Positions 7,656 to 15,989 of a DNA stretch of 64,000 bases are shown here, piece by piece (the stretch's first letter is position 1; the number at the start of each line of letters is the position of its first letter). The DNA comes from Zoogloea dura (lineage in GTDB: Bacteria > Pseudomonadota > Gammaproteobacteria > Burkholderiales > Rhodocyclaceae), in the NCBI RefSeq assembly GCF_012927165.1, contig NZ_JABBGA010000007.1, forward strand, positions 62,001 through 126,000, read 5' to 3'. Under the pieces are notes generated by a model. The model searched no databases and was not told the DNA's origin. It saw nothing but the letters and a program-made list of their open reading frames with translations. The translations under genes were made by a program, and so were the position numbers.

Positions 7656-9983
7656 TCATAGCCGCCCCCCCTTCAGCGCCTTGAGGATCGCCTCTGGTGT
7701 AGCCGGCGCGTCGAGCCTGGGCCGGGTGCCTGGGCCGAGGGCCGCGGCCACCGCGTCGCGCAGGGCGAAGAAGACCGAGAAGGCCAGCATCAGCGGCGGT
7801 TCGCCCACCGCCTTGGAGCGGTGGATGCTGTCCTCCACGTTGGCGTTGTCGAACAATTGCACATTGAACTGGCGGGGCAGGTCGGACACCGCCGGGATCT
7901 TGTAGGTGGACGGGGCGTGGGTGGCGAGGCGCCCGGCCTGGGGGCCGTCGGGCTGGTAGACCAGCTCCTCGGTGGTCAGCCAGCCCATGCCCTGGATGAA
8001 GCCGCCCTCGATCTGGCCGATGTCGATGGCCGGATTGATGGAGCGGCCTACGTCGTGGAGGATGTCCACGCGCAGCACCTTCGATTCGCCGGTCAGGGTG
8101 TCGATGGCCACCTCGCTGACCGAGGCGCCGTAGGAGAAGTAGTAGAAGGGCCGGCCCTGCATCGTGACCGGGTCGTAGTGGATCTTGGGGGTGCGGTAGA
8201 AGCCGGCGTCCCACAACTGGATGCGGGCCTTGTAGGCATCCGCCACCACGCTGGCGAAGGGGGCATCGAAGCCCGGCGCACTGACCATGCCGGCAGCGAA
8301 GATCACCAGGTCGTCGCTGACCCCCAGGCGCTCCGCCACGAAGCCGGCGATGCGCCGCCGGATGGCCTGGCAGGCTGCCTGGGCGGCCTTGCCGTTGAGG
8401 TCGGTGCCCGATGAGGCCGCGGTGGCCGAGGTGTTGGGCACCCGGCTGGTGTCGGTGGAGGACAGGCGCACATCGATGATGGGCAGGCCGAACTCCTGGG
8501 CCACGATCTGGCGGATCTTGGTGTAAAGCCCCTGGCCCATCTCGGTGCCGCCGTGGCTGACCAGCACGGTGCCGTCGTTGTAAACATGCACCAGGGCGCC
8601 GGCCTGGTTGTAGAAGGTGGCGGTGAAGGAGATGCCGAACTTCACCGGGGTCAGGGCCAGGCCCTTCTTGATGACCGGGCTGCCCGCGTTGAAGGCGTCG
8701 ATGGCGGCCCGCCGGGCGGCGTAGCCGGCGCTGGCGGCGAGCTGGTCCACCAGCGGCTCGATCACGTTGTCTTCCACCTTCATGCCGTAGTGGGTGACAT
8801 TGCGGCCGGTGGCGTCGCTGGTGCCGTAGAAGTTGAGGCGGCGCACCTCCAGTGGCTCCTTGCCGAGCTCGCGGGCGATGTCGTCCATCACCATCTCGAT
8901 GGCGAACATGCCCTGGGGACCGCCAAAGCCCCGGAAGGCGGTGTTGGAGACGGTGTGGGTAAGGCCGCGCAGGCTCAGGATGTCCACCGCGTCCAGGTAA
9001 TAGGCGTTGTCGGCGTGGAAGATCGCCCGGTCGTTCACCGGCCCCGACAGGTCGGCCGAGAAGCCGCAGCGGGAGGCCAGCAGCAGCTTGAGCCCGAGCA
9101 GGCGGCCATCCTCGTCGAAGCCGGCGTCGTACTCGATGTGGAAGTCGTGGCGCTTGCCGGTGATGCGCATGTCGTCGTCCCGGTCCAGGCGCAGCTTGAC
9201 GGCCACCCCGCAGCGCTGGGCCAGCACGGCGGCGATGCAGGCGATCTGGGCCGACTGGCTCTCCTTGCCACCGAAACCGCCGCCCATGCGCCGGCACTCG
9301 GCGGTGACCTGGTGCACCCGCCAGCCGAGGGCGTGGGCCACCATGTGCTGCATCTCGGTGGGGTGTTGGGTGGAGGTGAGCACGCGCATCGTGTCGTCCT
9401 CGCCGGGGATCGCGCAGGCGACCTGCCCTTCGAGGTAGAAGTGTTCCTGGCCGCCCAGCTGCACCTCGCCGCGCAGGCGGCGGGGCGACACGGCCAGGGC
9501 GGCGAAGGCGTTGCCGCGGCTCACCTCGACGGGCGGCAGCACCCAGGACTCGGCCTTGGCGGCGGCTTCGGCGGTGAGCAGGGCCGGCAGGGCCTCCACC
9601 TCGATCTTCGCCAGGCGGGCAGCGCGGCGGGCCAGGTCGTGGCTGTCGGCGGCCACCGCAAAGAGCGGCTGGCCGTGGAACAGGATCTCGCCCTCGCACA
9701 GGATCGGATCGTCGTGCTTGACCGGCCCGCAGTCATTGACGCCGGGGATGTCCGCCGCGGTGATCACGGCCCGCACCCCGGGCGCCGCCAGCACCGCCGA
9801 CAGGTCCAGGTGGCGGATGCGGCCGTGGGCGATGGCGGACAGGCCGAGGGCCGCATGCAGGGTGCCGGCCGGCACCGGCAGATCGTCGATATAGGTGGCG
9901 CGGCCGGTGACGTGCAGGTGGGCACTTTCGTGGGGCAGGCCGTCACCGACGCCCGGGACGGGGTTGGGGAGCGCTGCGCTCAT
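7656..9983 (-). CDS. xdhB: Xanthine dehydrogenase, molybdenum-binding subunit
   Basis: Large subunit of 775 aa of the cytoplasmic XdhAB enzyme, which oxidises hypoxanthine to xanthine and xanthine to urate. The hammerhead domain is at residues about 20-130 (HVTGRATYIDDLPVP), the molybdopterin-binding domain follows (QHPTEMQHMVAHALG; GGGFGGKESQ near 230; FRGFGGPQGMFAIE near 345), and the catalytic glutamate lies in VGEPPLML near residue 730. The ATG at 9983 overlaps the xdhA stop as ATGA. Length is normal for the proteobacterial two-subunit form. Nothing is truncated. Confidence 0.96.
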   Translation of the reverse strand: MSAALPNPVPGVGDGLPHESAHLHVTGRATYIDDLPVPAGTLHAALGLSAIAHGRIRHLDLSAVLAAPGVRAVITAADIPGVNDCGPVKHDDPILCEGEILFHGQPLFAVAADSHDLARRAARLAKIEVEALPALLTAEAAAKAESWVLPPVEVSRGNAFAALAVSPRRLRGEVQLGGQEHFYLEGQVACAIPGEDDTMRVLTSTQHPTEMQHMVAHALGWRVHQVTAECRRMGGGFGGKESQSAQIACIAAVLAQRCGVAVKLRLDRDDDMRITGKRHDFHIEYDAGFDEDGRLLGLKLLLASRCGFSADLSGPVNDRAIFHADNAYYLDAVDILSLRGLTHTVSNTAFRGFGGPQGMFAIEMVMDDIARELGKEPLEVRRLNFYGTSDATGRNVTHYGMKVEDNVIEPLVDQLAASAGYAARRAAIDAFNAGSPVIKKGLALTPVKFGISFTATFYNQAGALVHVYNDGTVLVSHGGTEMGQGLYTKIRQIVAQEFGLPIIDVRLSSTDTSRVPNTSATAASSGTDLNGKAAQAACQAIRRRIAGFVAERLGVSDDLVIFAAGMVSAPGFDAPFASVVADAYKARIQLWDAGFYRTPKIHYDPVTMQGRPFYYFSYGASVSEVAIDTLTGESKVLRVDILHDVGRSINPAIDIGQIEGGFIQGMGWLTTEELVYQPDGPQAGRLATHAPSTYKIPAVSDLPRQFNVQLFDNANVEDSIHRSKAVGEPPLMLAFSVFFALRDAVAAALGPGTRPRLDAPATPEAILKALKGGRL

Positions 9984-11449
9984 ACGAGTTCCTCCAGATC
10001 ACCGAGGCGTGCCGGGGCGGTGCCCGCTTGTTCCAGCCACAGGCGCCGCAGCAGACCGGCGGCGATGCGGCTACGGTAGGTGCCGGATGCACGCATGTCG
10101 GAAAGCGGCGTGTATTCGTTGGCGAGGATGGCGGCGGCGGCGTCCACGGTGTCGGCGCTCCACGGCTTGTCGAGCAGGAAGCTCTCGGTGGCGCGGGCCC
10201 GCAGCGGGGTCGCTGCCATACCGCCGAAGGCGATGCGGGCGCCGCGCAGCATGCCATCGGTGAGGTCGAGGGCGAAGGCGCCGCAGACGGCGGAGATGTC
10301 CTGGTCCTCCCGTTTTGAGACTTTCCAGGTGCGGAACAGGCGCTCAGCGGGTTGAGGCGGAATGTGGATGGCCTGCAGGAACTCGCCGGGCTCCAGGGCG
10401 GTTTTCTGGTAGGCCAGGTAGAAGTCCTCGAGGGGCAGGCTGCGGACGGCATCACCCTTGCGCAGCACCACGTGGGCACCCATGGCGATCAGGCCGGGCA
10501 TGGAGTCGCCGATGGGCGAGCCGTTGGCCACGTTGCCCCCCAGGGTGCCGGCATTGCGCACCGGGGTGGAGGCGAAGCGGCGGGCCAGCTCGTCCCACGC
10601 CGGTTCGATGGCGCCCAGGGCCGCGAAGGCGTCGGTGAGGCTGGCCCCGGCGCCGATGGTGAGGCCGTCGGCATCGTGCCGGATGAGCTTGAGTTCGGCC
10701 ACGGCGCCCAGGTGGATCAGGTCGCCGAGGTCGCGCAGCTGCTTGGTGACCCACAGGCCCACATCGGTGGAGCCGGCCAGCAGGCGGGCCTGCGGGGCGG
10801 CCAGACGGGCGGCGGCCAGTTCGTCCAGGCTGCGCGGCGCCAGGAAGCGCTGGCCGGCGGCCCGGTAATCGAGGGGCGGCAGGGTCGCCATCGTGGCAAG
10901 TGCGGCCAGGACCGCAGGCCGATCCACGGCCACCCGGGGCTGGGCATAGGCGACGGGCACCGCGTCCACGATGGGCCGGTAGCCGGTGCAGCGGCACAGG
11001 TTGCCCGACAGGGCATCGCAGACCGCCTCGCGGCCGGGGCAGTCGGCATTGTTCTCGTAAAGGGCGAACAGCGACATGGCGAAGCCCGGCGTGCAGAAGC
11101 CGCACTGGGAGCCATGGGTATCGATCAGGGCCTGCTGAACCGGATGGAGCAGGCCGGTGAGCCCCAGGCCGCTCTGGTTGCCCAGATCCTCCACGGTGAA
11201 CAAGGCCTTGCCGTCGAGGGTCGGCAGGAACTGGATGCAGGCATTCACTGCGCGCAGCTGCAGCTGGCCGTCCACCGCCTCGCCCAGCACCACGGTGCAG
11301 GCGCCGCAGTCGCCCTCGGCACAGCCTTCCTTGGTGCCGGTGGCGTGCACATCCTCGCGCAGGTACTGGAGCACCGTGCGGGCGGGGGAGAGACCGCCGA
11401 CCTGACGGATCTCGCCACGAAAATAGAAGTGGATGGGACGTTCGCTCAT
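9980..11449 (-). CDS. xdhA: Xanthine dehydrogenase, FeS/FAD subunit
   Basis: Small subunit of 489 aa that carries electrons from the molybdenum site to FAD and NAD. Domains: plant-type ferredoxin with CAEGDCGAC (about residues 44-52), helical [2Fe-2S] domain with CGFCTPGF and CRCTGYRPI, FAD-binding domain from about 190, and the CO-dehydrogenase flavoprotein C-terminal domain. The start at 11449 (MSERPIHFYFRGEIRQV) fits the family; a 47-codon upstream extension does not. It is the first gene of the minus-strand xdh series and is divergent from a response-regulator gene 188 bp away. Confidence 0.96.
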   Translation of the reverse strand: MSERPIHFYFRGEIRQVGGLSPARTVLQYLREDVHATGTKEGCAEGDCGACTVVLGEAVDGQLQLRAVNACIQFLPTLDGKALFTVEDLGNQSGLGLTGLLHPVQQALIDTHGSQCGFCTPGFAMSLFALYENNADCPGREAVCDALSGNLCRCTGYRPIVDAVPVAYAQPRVAVDRPAVLAALATMATLPPLDYRAAGQRFLAPRSLDELAAARLAAPQARLLAGSTDVGLWVTKQLRDLGDLIHLGAVAELKLIRHDADGLTIGAGASLTDAFAALGAIEPAWDELARRFASTPVRNAGTLGGNVANGSPIGDSMPGLIAMGAHVVLRKGDAVRSLPLEDFYLAYQKTALEPGEFLQAIHIPPQPAERLFRTWKVSKREDQDISAVCGAFALDLTDGMLRGARIAFGGMAATPLRARATESFLLDKPWSADTVDAAAAILANEYTPLSDMRASGTYRSRIAAGLLRRLWLEQAGTAPARLGDLEELV

Positions 11450-11637
11450 GGTGGGGGCTCGCTCATGCCGGACTGTCCGGGACAATTTCAAGTTAACACA
11501 TGGCGCGCCGCGGCGCTGCCGGCGGCGGCGTATACGGGGTATGGGGATTGCTGTATGAAGTCGGCGCCGGCAATTGCAGCTAGACTCCATGACTACATGA
11601 ATTGCTCACCCTTTTTTACGATTTGAGGATGTCGCTG
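11450..11637. promoter_or_regulatory. Divergent promoter region, xdhA / response regulator
   Basis: This 188-bp gap separates two divergent starts and must carry promoters for both. It contains an AT-richer patch near 11570-11625. I see no clear operator or sigma-factor consensus. Confidence 0.5.
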
Positions 11638-12834
11638 ATGCTGAGTCACACACCGGAAGGCACGGACGGGGAGATGGCGATCGAGGATGACGTCGTGATC
11701 ACCGGTCGGGTGCTGGTCGTCGACGACGACCGGATGACCCGCACGGCCCACCGGAGCGTGCTGGCCCGCAAGTTCGACGTGCTGACCGCCGCGTCTGGCG
11801 AGGAGGCCCTCGAGCTGTGCCGGGCCCAGCTGCCCGACGTGGTGCTGCTCGATGTGGGGATGCCGGGGCTGGATGGCTATGAGACCTGTCGCCAGTTGCG
11901 CGAATGGGCGGGCATCCCGATCATCTTCGTGACCGCCCACCAGTGCCTGGAGGAGCACCTCAAGGCCTACGAGGCGGGAGGCAATGATTTGATCACCAAG
12001 CCGGTGAATGGCGACATCCTGATCCGCAAGGTCGGGGTGGCGATCCGCCAGCATCAGGTGGCGCTGACCCTGGCGCAGGAGAAGGCGGTGCTCGAACGGA
12101 TGGCCATGGGCTTTCTGTCGGGGGCCACCCAGAACGGCATCCTGCTCAATTTCATGCGCTCCAGCATGGTCTGTCAGGACTACCGCGAGCTGGCGGTACA
12201 GCTGATGGGGGCGACCCGCGATCTGGGGCTCAGCTGCTGTGCCGTGATCCACCATGCCACCGGCCGGGCGGCGGTGACCGGCCATGGCGAGCCGACGCCG
12301 CTGGAGTTGTCGATCCTCGATTACGCCCAGGAGATGGGTCGGGTCTTCCAGTTCAAGCGCCGCCTGGTGGTGAACTATGAGCGCGCCTCGATCATCGTGT
12401 CCGACATGCCGGACGAGGCGGCCGAGCCGGAGCGGGCCGGCGCCCTGCGCGACAGCCTGGTGATCCTGGCCGAGACGGCGGAGGCGCTGGCGGTCAATGT
12501 GGACATGCGCCTGGAGGCGCGCCAGCGCGCCGAGCAACTGCAGGTGGCCATGACCACCGCTGAGCAGGCCTTGCTGGTGCTGGGCGAGAAGAACCGTGTG
12601 ATGCAGATGGATTGCCGGCTGCTGCTACAGGAGCTGGCCGACGGCATCGAGCGTTCGTATTCCTGGCTCAACACCTCGCAGACCCAGGAGTCCTCCATCA
12701 GCCACGCCATGGACAACGCCATCCAGCGGGTGCTCGAGCGCATGTCGCGCAGCGCGGACTTCGAGGCGCAGTTCGAGCAGGTCCTGACGGCCTTGAACAT
12801 GGGCAGGGGCGAGACGGGCGTGGAACTGTTCTAG
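11638..12834 (+). CDS. Response regulator with unrecognised C-terminal region
   Basis: A 398-aa protein with an N-terminal receiver domain: RVLVVDDDRMTR (acidic pocket), VVLLDVGMPGLDG (phospho-acceptor Asp), FVTAHQ, and ITKPVNGD (conserved Lys). The remaining 270 residues hold no helix-turn-helix, GGDEF, EAL or HD-GYP motif. They include a moderately conserved-looking alpha/beta stretch (SCCAVIHHATGRAAVTG) followed by a long helical, probably coiled-coil tail rich in Glu, Gln and Ala. I chose ATG 11638 because GAGG lies 9 nt upstream; ATG 11629 and TTG 11602 are in frame. No histidine kinase is adjacent. Its role, and any link to the divergent xdh genes, is unknown. Confidence 0.8.
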   Translation: MLSHTPEGTDGEMAIEDDVVITGRVLVVDDDRMTRTAHRSVLARKFDVLTAASGEEALELCRAQLPDVVLLDVGMPGLDGYETCRQLREWAGIPIIFVTAHQCLEEHLKAYEAGGNDLITKPVNGDILIRKVGVAIRQHQVALTLAQEKAVLERMAMGFLSGATQNGILLNFMRSSMVCQDYRELAVQLMGATRDLGLSCCAVIHHATGRAAVTGHGEPTPLELSILDYAQEMGRVFQFKRRLVVNYERASIIVSDMPDEAAEPERAGALRDSLVILAETAEALAVNVDMRLEARQRAEQLQVAMTTAEQALLVLGEKNRVMQMDCRLLLQELADGIERSYSWLNTSQTQESSISHAMDNAIQRVLERMSRSADFEAQFEQVLTALNMGRGETGVELF

Positions 12835-12871
12835 AGGCGCGTCCGGCGCCCCGTCGTCGTCGTCCCCCGTC

Positions 12872-14491
12872 CTATCCACCACCTGCCGACCACACGCTGT
12901 CCGCGGCGCCCTCACGCACGCGGCGGCTTGTGGCCCGCGCCATCCACGCCAGGGCCAGGGCTCCGGCCAGGGCTGTCGCGTCGACGCTCAGGGTGGCGAC
13001 GGAGGTATGCGCCCACAGGCCGAGGGAAGGCAGGCTCCAGCCGAGCAGCGTGGTGACCGGAATCGCCGCGGTCAGGGCGGCCGCGGCCCACAGCAGTTCA
13101 ACCGCCGCCTTGCCTGCCCCCCGCCGGAAGGCCCAGGCGATGCTGGCGAAGAAGGCCGCGTAATACAGCCCCCAGTGCCATGCGTTCAGGTCCTCGACAT
13201 GGTCATGCAGCCATTTTCCGCCCACCAGGGTGAGCGAGATGCCGCCCACGCAGCCCAGGCACACCCCCACCGTGCCGGCCGCCAGCAGTCGGGCGTCGCG
13301 GCGCTGGGCCGGCAGCTCGCCACCTTGCCGGGGGGCCTTGCGGCGACGGGTCTCGATCCACAGCAGGTTGCCGCTGTAGAACAGCCAAGCCCCGGCCAGC
13401 CCGAGCAGGAAGTACATCCACTGCACCAGGGTGCCGCCGAAGGCCGCCATGTGCAGCGCGAAGAAGCTGCTGATGACGAGATTGGGGGTGCTCTGCAGGC
13501 CGGGCAGGAAGTCGCTGCCGAGCAGCTTGCCGGAGTAGGGGTCGATGGCTGCGAAACCGCCCCGTGCGCGTGGCGACACTGCGGCCGCGTCCTTGCCCCA
13601 CACGCGCACCATGGGGCGGGGGCCGGTCACCTGCTGGTACTGCAGCAGGACGGGCTCGAAGCCCGGCGAGAGCGCCTGGACCCGGGCGACGAGCTCCAGC
13701 GGCGGCAGCATGGCGGCCGGATCGCGTGCCGGTGCCGCGCCCGGCGTCGGCCGCTGGCGCTCGAAGGCGGATGACCACTTGCCGCCATGGATGAGCGCGT
13801 CCTGCACGCTGTAGAAGCCGTCGTGATAGGCGAACGCCACGGCGGTCAGGGCCATCACCAGGTGGAAGGGCAGGCTGATGATGCCGACCGCGTTGTGGGC
13901 GTCCAGCCACATGCGCTTGAGGTTCCTGCCGATCCGCAGGGCAAAGAAGTCCTTGACCAGAGAGGGCAGCAGCACGATGACGCCGGAGACCAGCGCAAGG
14001 GTGTAGAGCGCGGCGACGAGGCCCATCACCCAGCGGTTCGGGTCGTTGTCCACCGGCAGCCCGACGACGCGGTGGAGCGTGTCGATGAAGGCGGCGACCC
14101 GTGACGGATGGGTCTCGGTCACCTGGGCCGCGCCCTGAGCGTCCAGGCTTGCCGCGTAGTGGCGGACGCCGGATTCGTCGTGGTCGTCGCCACCGGGCGG
14201 GCGGATCTGCCATTCCATGCGGGCAGGCAGGTGCTCCGCGTCCCGCAGGTGGAGCGTGAAGTCCCTGGCGGCGGCGGGATGCGTGCGCAGGGTCTCGACG
14301 ATGAGGGGCTGGGCTGCGCTCAAGGGGACGGCAGGCCGGTCGAGCGCCGGTGGTGCCACCCAGCGTGCCAGCGGCTCCTTGAAGACGGTCAGGGCGCCGG
14401 CGTAGAAGGCGATGAACAAGGCCATGCCGGTGAGGATGCCGGTCCAGGTGTGCACGGCCTTGTAGATGCGGATGAAGTCGGCTCGCAGCAT
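12872..14491 (-). CDS. PepSY-associated transmembrane protein, iron uptake
   Basis: Inner-membrane protein of 539 aa of the PepSY-TM (PiuB-like) family often encoded with siderophore receptors and proposed to act in siderophore iron release or reduction. Visible: N-terminal YKAVHTWTGILTGMALFIAFYAG (first membrane helix), a central PepSY-type region, several later hydrophobic helices and a C-terminal run of five or so membrane spans. Start 14491 (MLRADFIRIYKAVHTW) is typical; the frame upstream to 14641 overlaps the neighbouring gene. It is the last gene of the iron operon, 5 nt after DUF3649, and ends convergent with the response-regulator gene. Confidence 0.88.
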   Translation of the reverse strand: MLRADFIRIYKAVHTWTGILTGMALFIAFYAGALTVFKEPLARWVAPPALDRPAVPLSAAQPLIVETLRTHPAAARDFTLHLRDAEHLPARMEWQIRPPGGDDHDESGVRHYAASLDAQGAAQVTETHPSRVAAFIDTLHRVVGLPVDNDPNRWVMGLVAALYTLALVSGVIVLLPSLVKDFFALRIGRNLKRMWLDAHNAVGIISLPFHLVMALTAVAFAYHDGFYSVQDALIHGGKWSSAFERQRPTPGAAPARDPAAMLPPLELVARVQALSPGFEPVLLQYQQVTGPRPMVRVWGKDAAAVSPRARGGFAAIDPYSGKLLGSDFLPGLQSTPNLVISSFFALHMAAFGGTLVQWMYFLLGLAGAWLFYSGNLLWIETRRRKAPRQGGELPAQRRDARLLAAGTVGVCLGCVGGISLTLVGGKWLHDHVEDLNAWHWGLYYAAFFASIAWAFRRGAGKAAVELLWAAAALTAAIPVTTLLGWSLPSLGLWAHTSVATLSVDATALAGALALAWMARATSRRVREGAADSVWSAGGG

Positions 14492-14496
14492 CGTGC

Positions 14497-14796
14497 TCAG
14501 GCTCCTGATGACGCGGAAATGGCAGCCAGGACTGCGGCGAGCAGCAGGTTGGCGCCACCCAGCCACAGCCAGGCGCGCAGGCCGCTGGAAAAGAAATAGC
14601 TGCCGGCCAGGGTGCCGAGCCAGATCGGTGGGAGCATCCACATGGCGAGCTGGCCTTTGACCGGGAGCGCCATGCCGGGATTGAGGCGGACGAACAGGCC
14701 GCTGATGCAGAGGGCCAGGCCGAAGCCGAGCAAGGTGCCGGCCAGGCTCTTGGCGACCCAGTCGCGCTGGATGGGGAGGGGTTTGCGCGTGTCCAT
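14497..14796 (-). CDS. Small membrane protein, DUF3649-like
   Basis: A 99-aa protein with three predicted membrane helices (about residues 18-36, 48-68, 75-95). Position, size and the PVKGQLAMWMLPPIWLGT segment agree with the DUF3649 family found next to PepSY and DUF3325 genes in siderophore operons of pseudomonads and betaproteobacteria. Its ATG shares one base with the DUF3325 stop. The biochemical role is not known; assignment rests on context and general sequence character. Confidence 0.75.
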   Translation of the reverse strand: MDTRKPLPIQRDWVAKSLAGTLLGFGLALCISGLFVRLNPGMALPVKGQLAMWMLPPIWLGTLAGSYFFSSGLRAWLWLGGANLLLAAVLAAISASSGA

Positions 14797-15068
14797 CAGC
14801 GCGCCCGCCTCATGGCGATGAGGGCGCCGACATAGGGCAGGAGCACGAACAGCAGCATCAGCACGGTGGCGAAGGTGAAGGTGGCGGGGGTGGCCTGCAT
14901 GAGCTCTGCGAAGCCCCGCCAGCTGGCCGCCAGCAGCAGGGCACCCAGCCCGCGTGCGGGTCCGGCGGGCAGGGGGGTGTGGCGCCAGCGCTGGTTCGGC
15001 GAGGCGAGATGGATGCAGGTGCAGCCGGCCAGGGCGGTGGCGAGGGCGAGGAGCGTCAGTGTGTTCAT
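14796..15068 (-). CDS. Small membrane protein, DUF3325-like
   Basis: A 90-aa protein with an N-terminal hydrophobic segment, the family-typical HLASPNQRW motif (residues about 20-28), and two further helices. DUF3325 genes occur with TonB siderophore receptors and PepSY proteins; function is unknown. The ATG at 15068 overlaps the esterase stop (ATGA) and the stop overlaps the next ATG, so the operon is tightly coupled. Confidence 0.8.
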   Translation of the reverse strand: MNTLTLLALATALAGCTCIHLASPNQRWRHTPLPAGPARGLGALLLAASWRGFAELMQATPATFTFATVLMLLFVLLPYVGALIAMRRAR

Positions 15069-15985
15069 GGCGGAAGGGGCGCTCGGGGTGTGTCCAGAAA
15101 GAACTGCATGCCGCGGCTCATGGCGGGGAGCCAGACCGGGCCGTGGTCTTCGCCGGCAAGCTCGTGGTAGGCCACCCGCTCACGCCAGCCCGGCAGGGCG
15201 CCCAGGCGTGCGGCGAGTTCCCGGGCGGGGGGGATCATCTTGCGCGAGTCGAGCAGCGCCCGCATTTCCGGCGGGTAGTTGCCTTTGGGCGGATCGTCTT
15301 CCAGGGCGCCGACGCTGATGTGGACCCGCGGCCGGGGTGCATCGCCCTGCGCCTGCAGGGCGGGCAGACCTTGCAGCACGCGCTGGCCATCCCACCAGAT
15401 GGAGGGGCTGGAGGCGATGTAGGTGGAGAAGGCGGCCGGCCGGGTGAACAGCGCATTGAGCACGAACAGGCCGCCGAAGGAGTGGCCGAACAGTGCCTGC
15501 CGCTGCCCGTCCACGGGGTGGCGGGCGGCGACCAGGGGTTTCACCGTGTGCTCGATGAAGTCCAGGAACTGCGTGGCGCGGCCTGCATCCGGACCCGGCT
15601 GGCTGCCGCCCGGGGTGTAGTCGCGCCGGCGCGCCGGGACGTCGAAGTCGGTGGCACCGGGGTAGCCGATGCCGACCACCAGGGCCGGCGGATGCCCAGT
15701 GACGTCCCGTCGCCCCGCCGAGATCCGGGCGAGGAAGGCGGCCACCGGAAAGGCGGCATTGCCATCGAGCACGTAGAACACCGGGTAGCCCCCCGGCGGT
15801 GGCGGGGCTGCCGGGACCGACAGGTAGATCCGGTAGGCGTGGCCCTCGGCCGAGCGCAGATCGAGCTGCTGTGCGGCTGGGAGCGTCACTTCGCTCCAGG
15901 TGTGCGGGTCGCTGGCGGTGGCCGGCAGCACCCACGCCGCCAGGACCAGTCCGCATGCCTTCAGGCGCCGGGCGCTGTGTCCCAT
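15065..15985 (-). CDS. Periplasmic esterase, siderophore-hydrolase type
   Basis: A 306-aa alpha/beta hydrolase of the esterase D/IroE-Fes group, expected to cleave ester-linked siderophores or acyl esters. An N-terminal signal peptide (residues 1-22, ending PATAS) points to the periplasm. The nucleophile elbow is GHSFGG (about residue 160), preceded by FYVLDGN, and the catalytic His is probably in GEDHGPVW near the C-terminus. The start (MGHSARRLKACGLVLA) lies 4 nt after the TonB receptor stop; the longer open frame is a shadow of the receptor gene. Its operon with receptor, DUF3325, DUF3649 and PepSY genes supports an iron role; the substrate is inferred. Confidence 0.83.
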   Translation of the reverse strand: MGHSARRLKACGLVLAAWVLPATASDPHTWSEVTLPAAQQLDLRSAEGHAYRIYLSVPAAPPPPGGYPVFYVLDGNAAFPVAAFLARISAGRRDVTGHPPALVVGIGYPGATDFDVPARRRDYTPGGSQPGPDAGRATQFLDFIEHTVKPLVAARHPVDGQRQALFGHSFGGLFVLNALFTRPAAFSTYIASSPSIWWDGQRVLQGLPALQAQGDAPRPRVHISVGALEDDPPKGNYPPEMRALLDSRKMIPPARELAARLGALPGWRERVAYHELAGEDHGPVWLPAMSRGMQFFLDTPRAPLPP

Positions 15986-15989
15986 GGCC

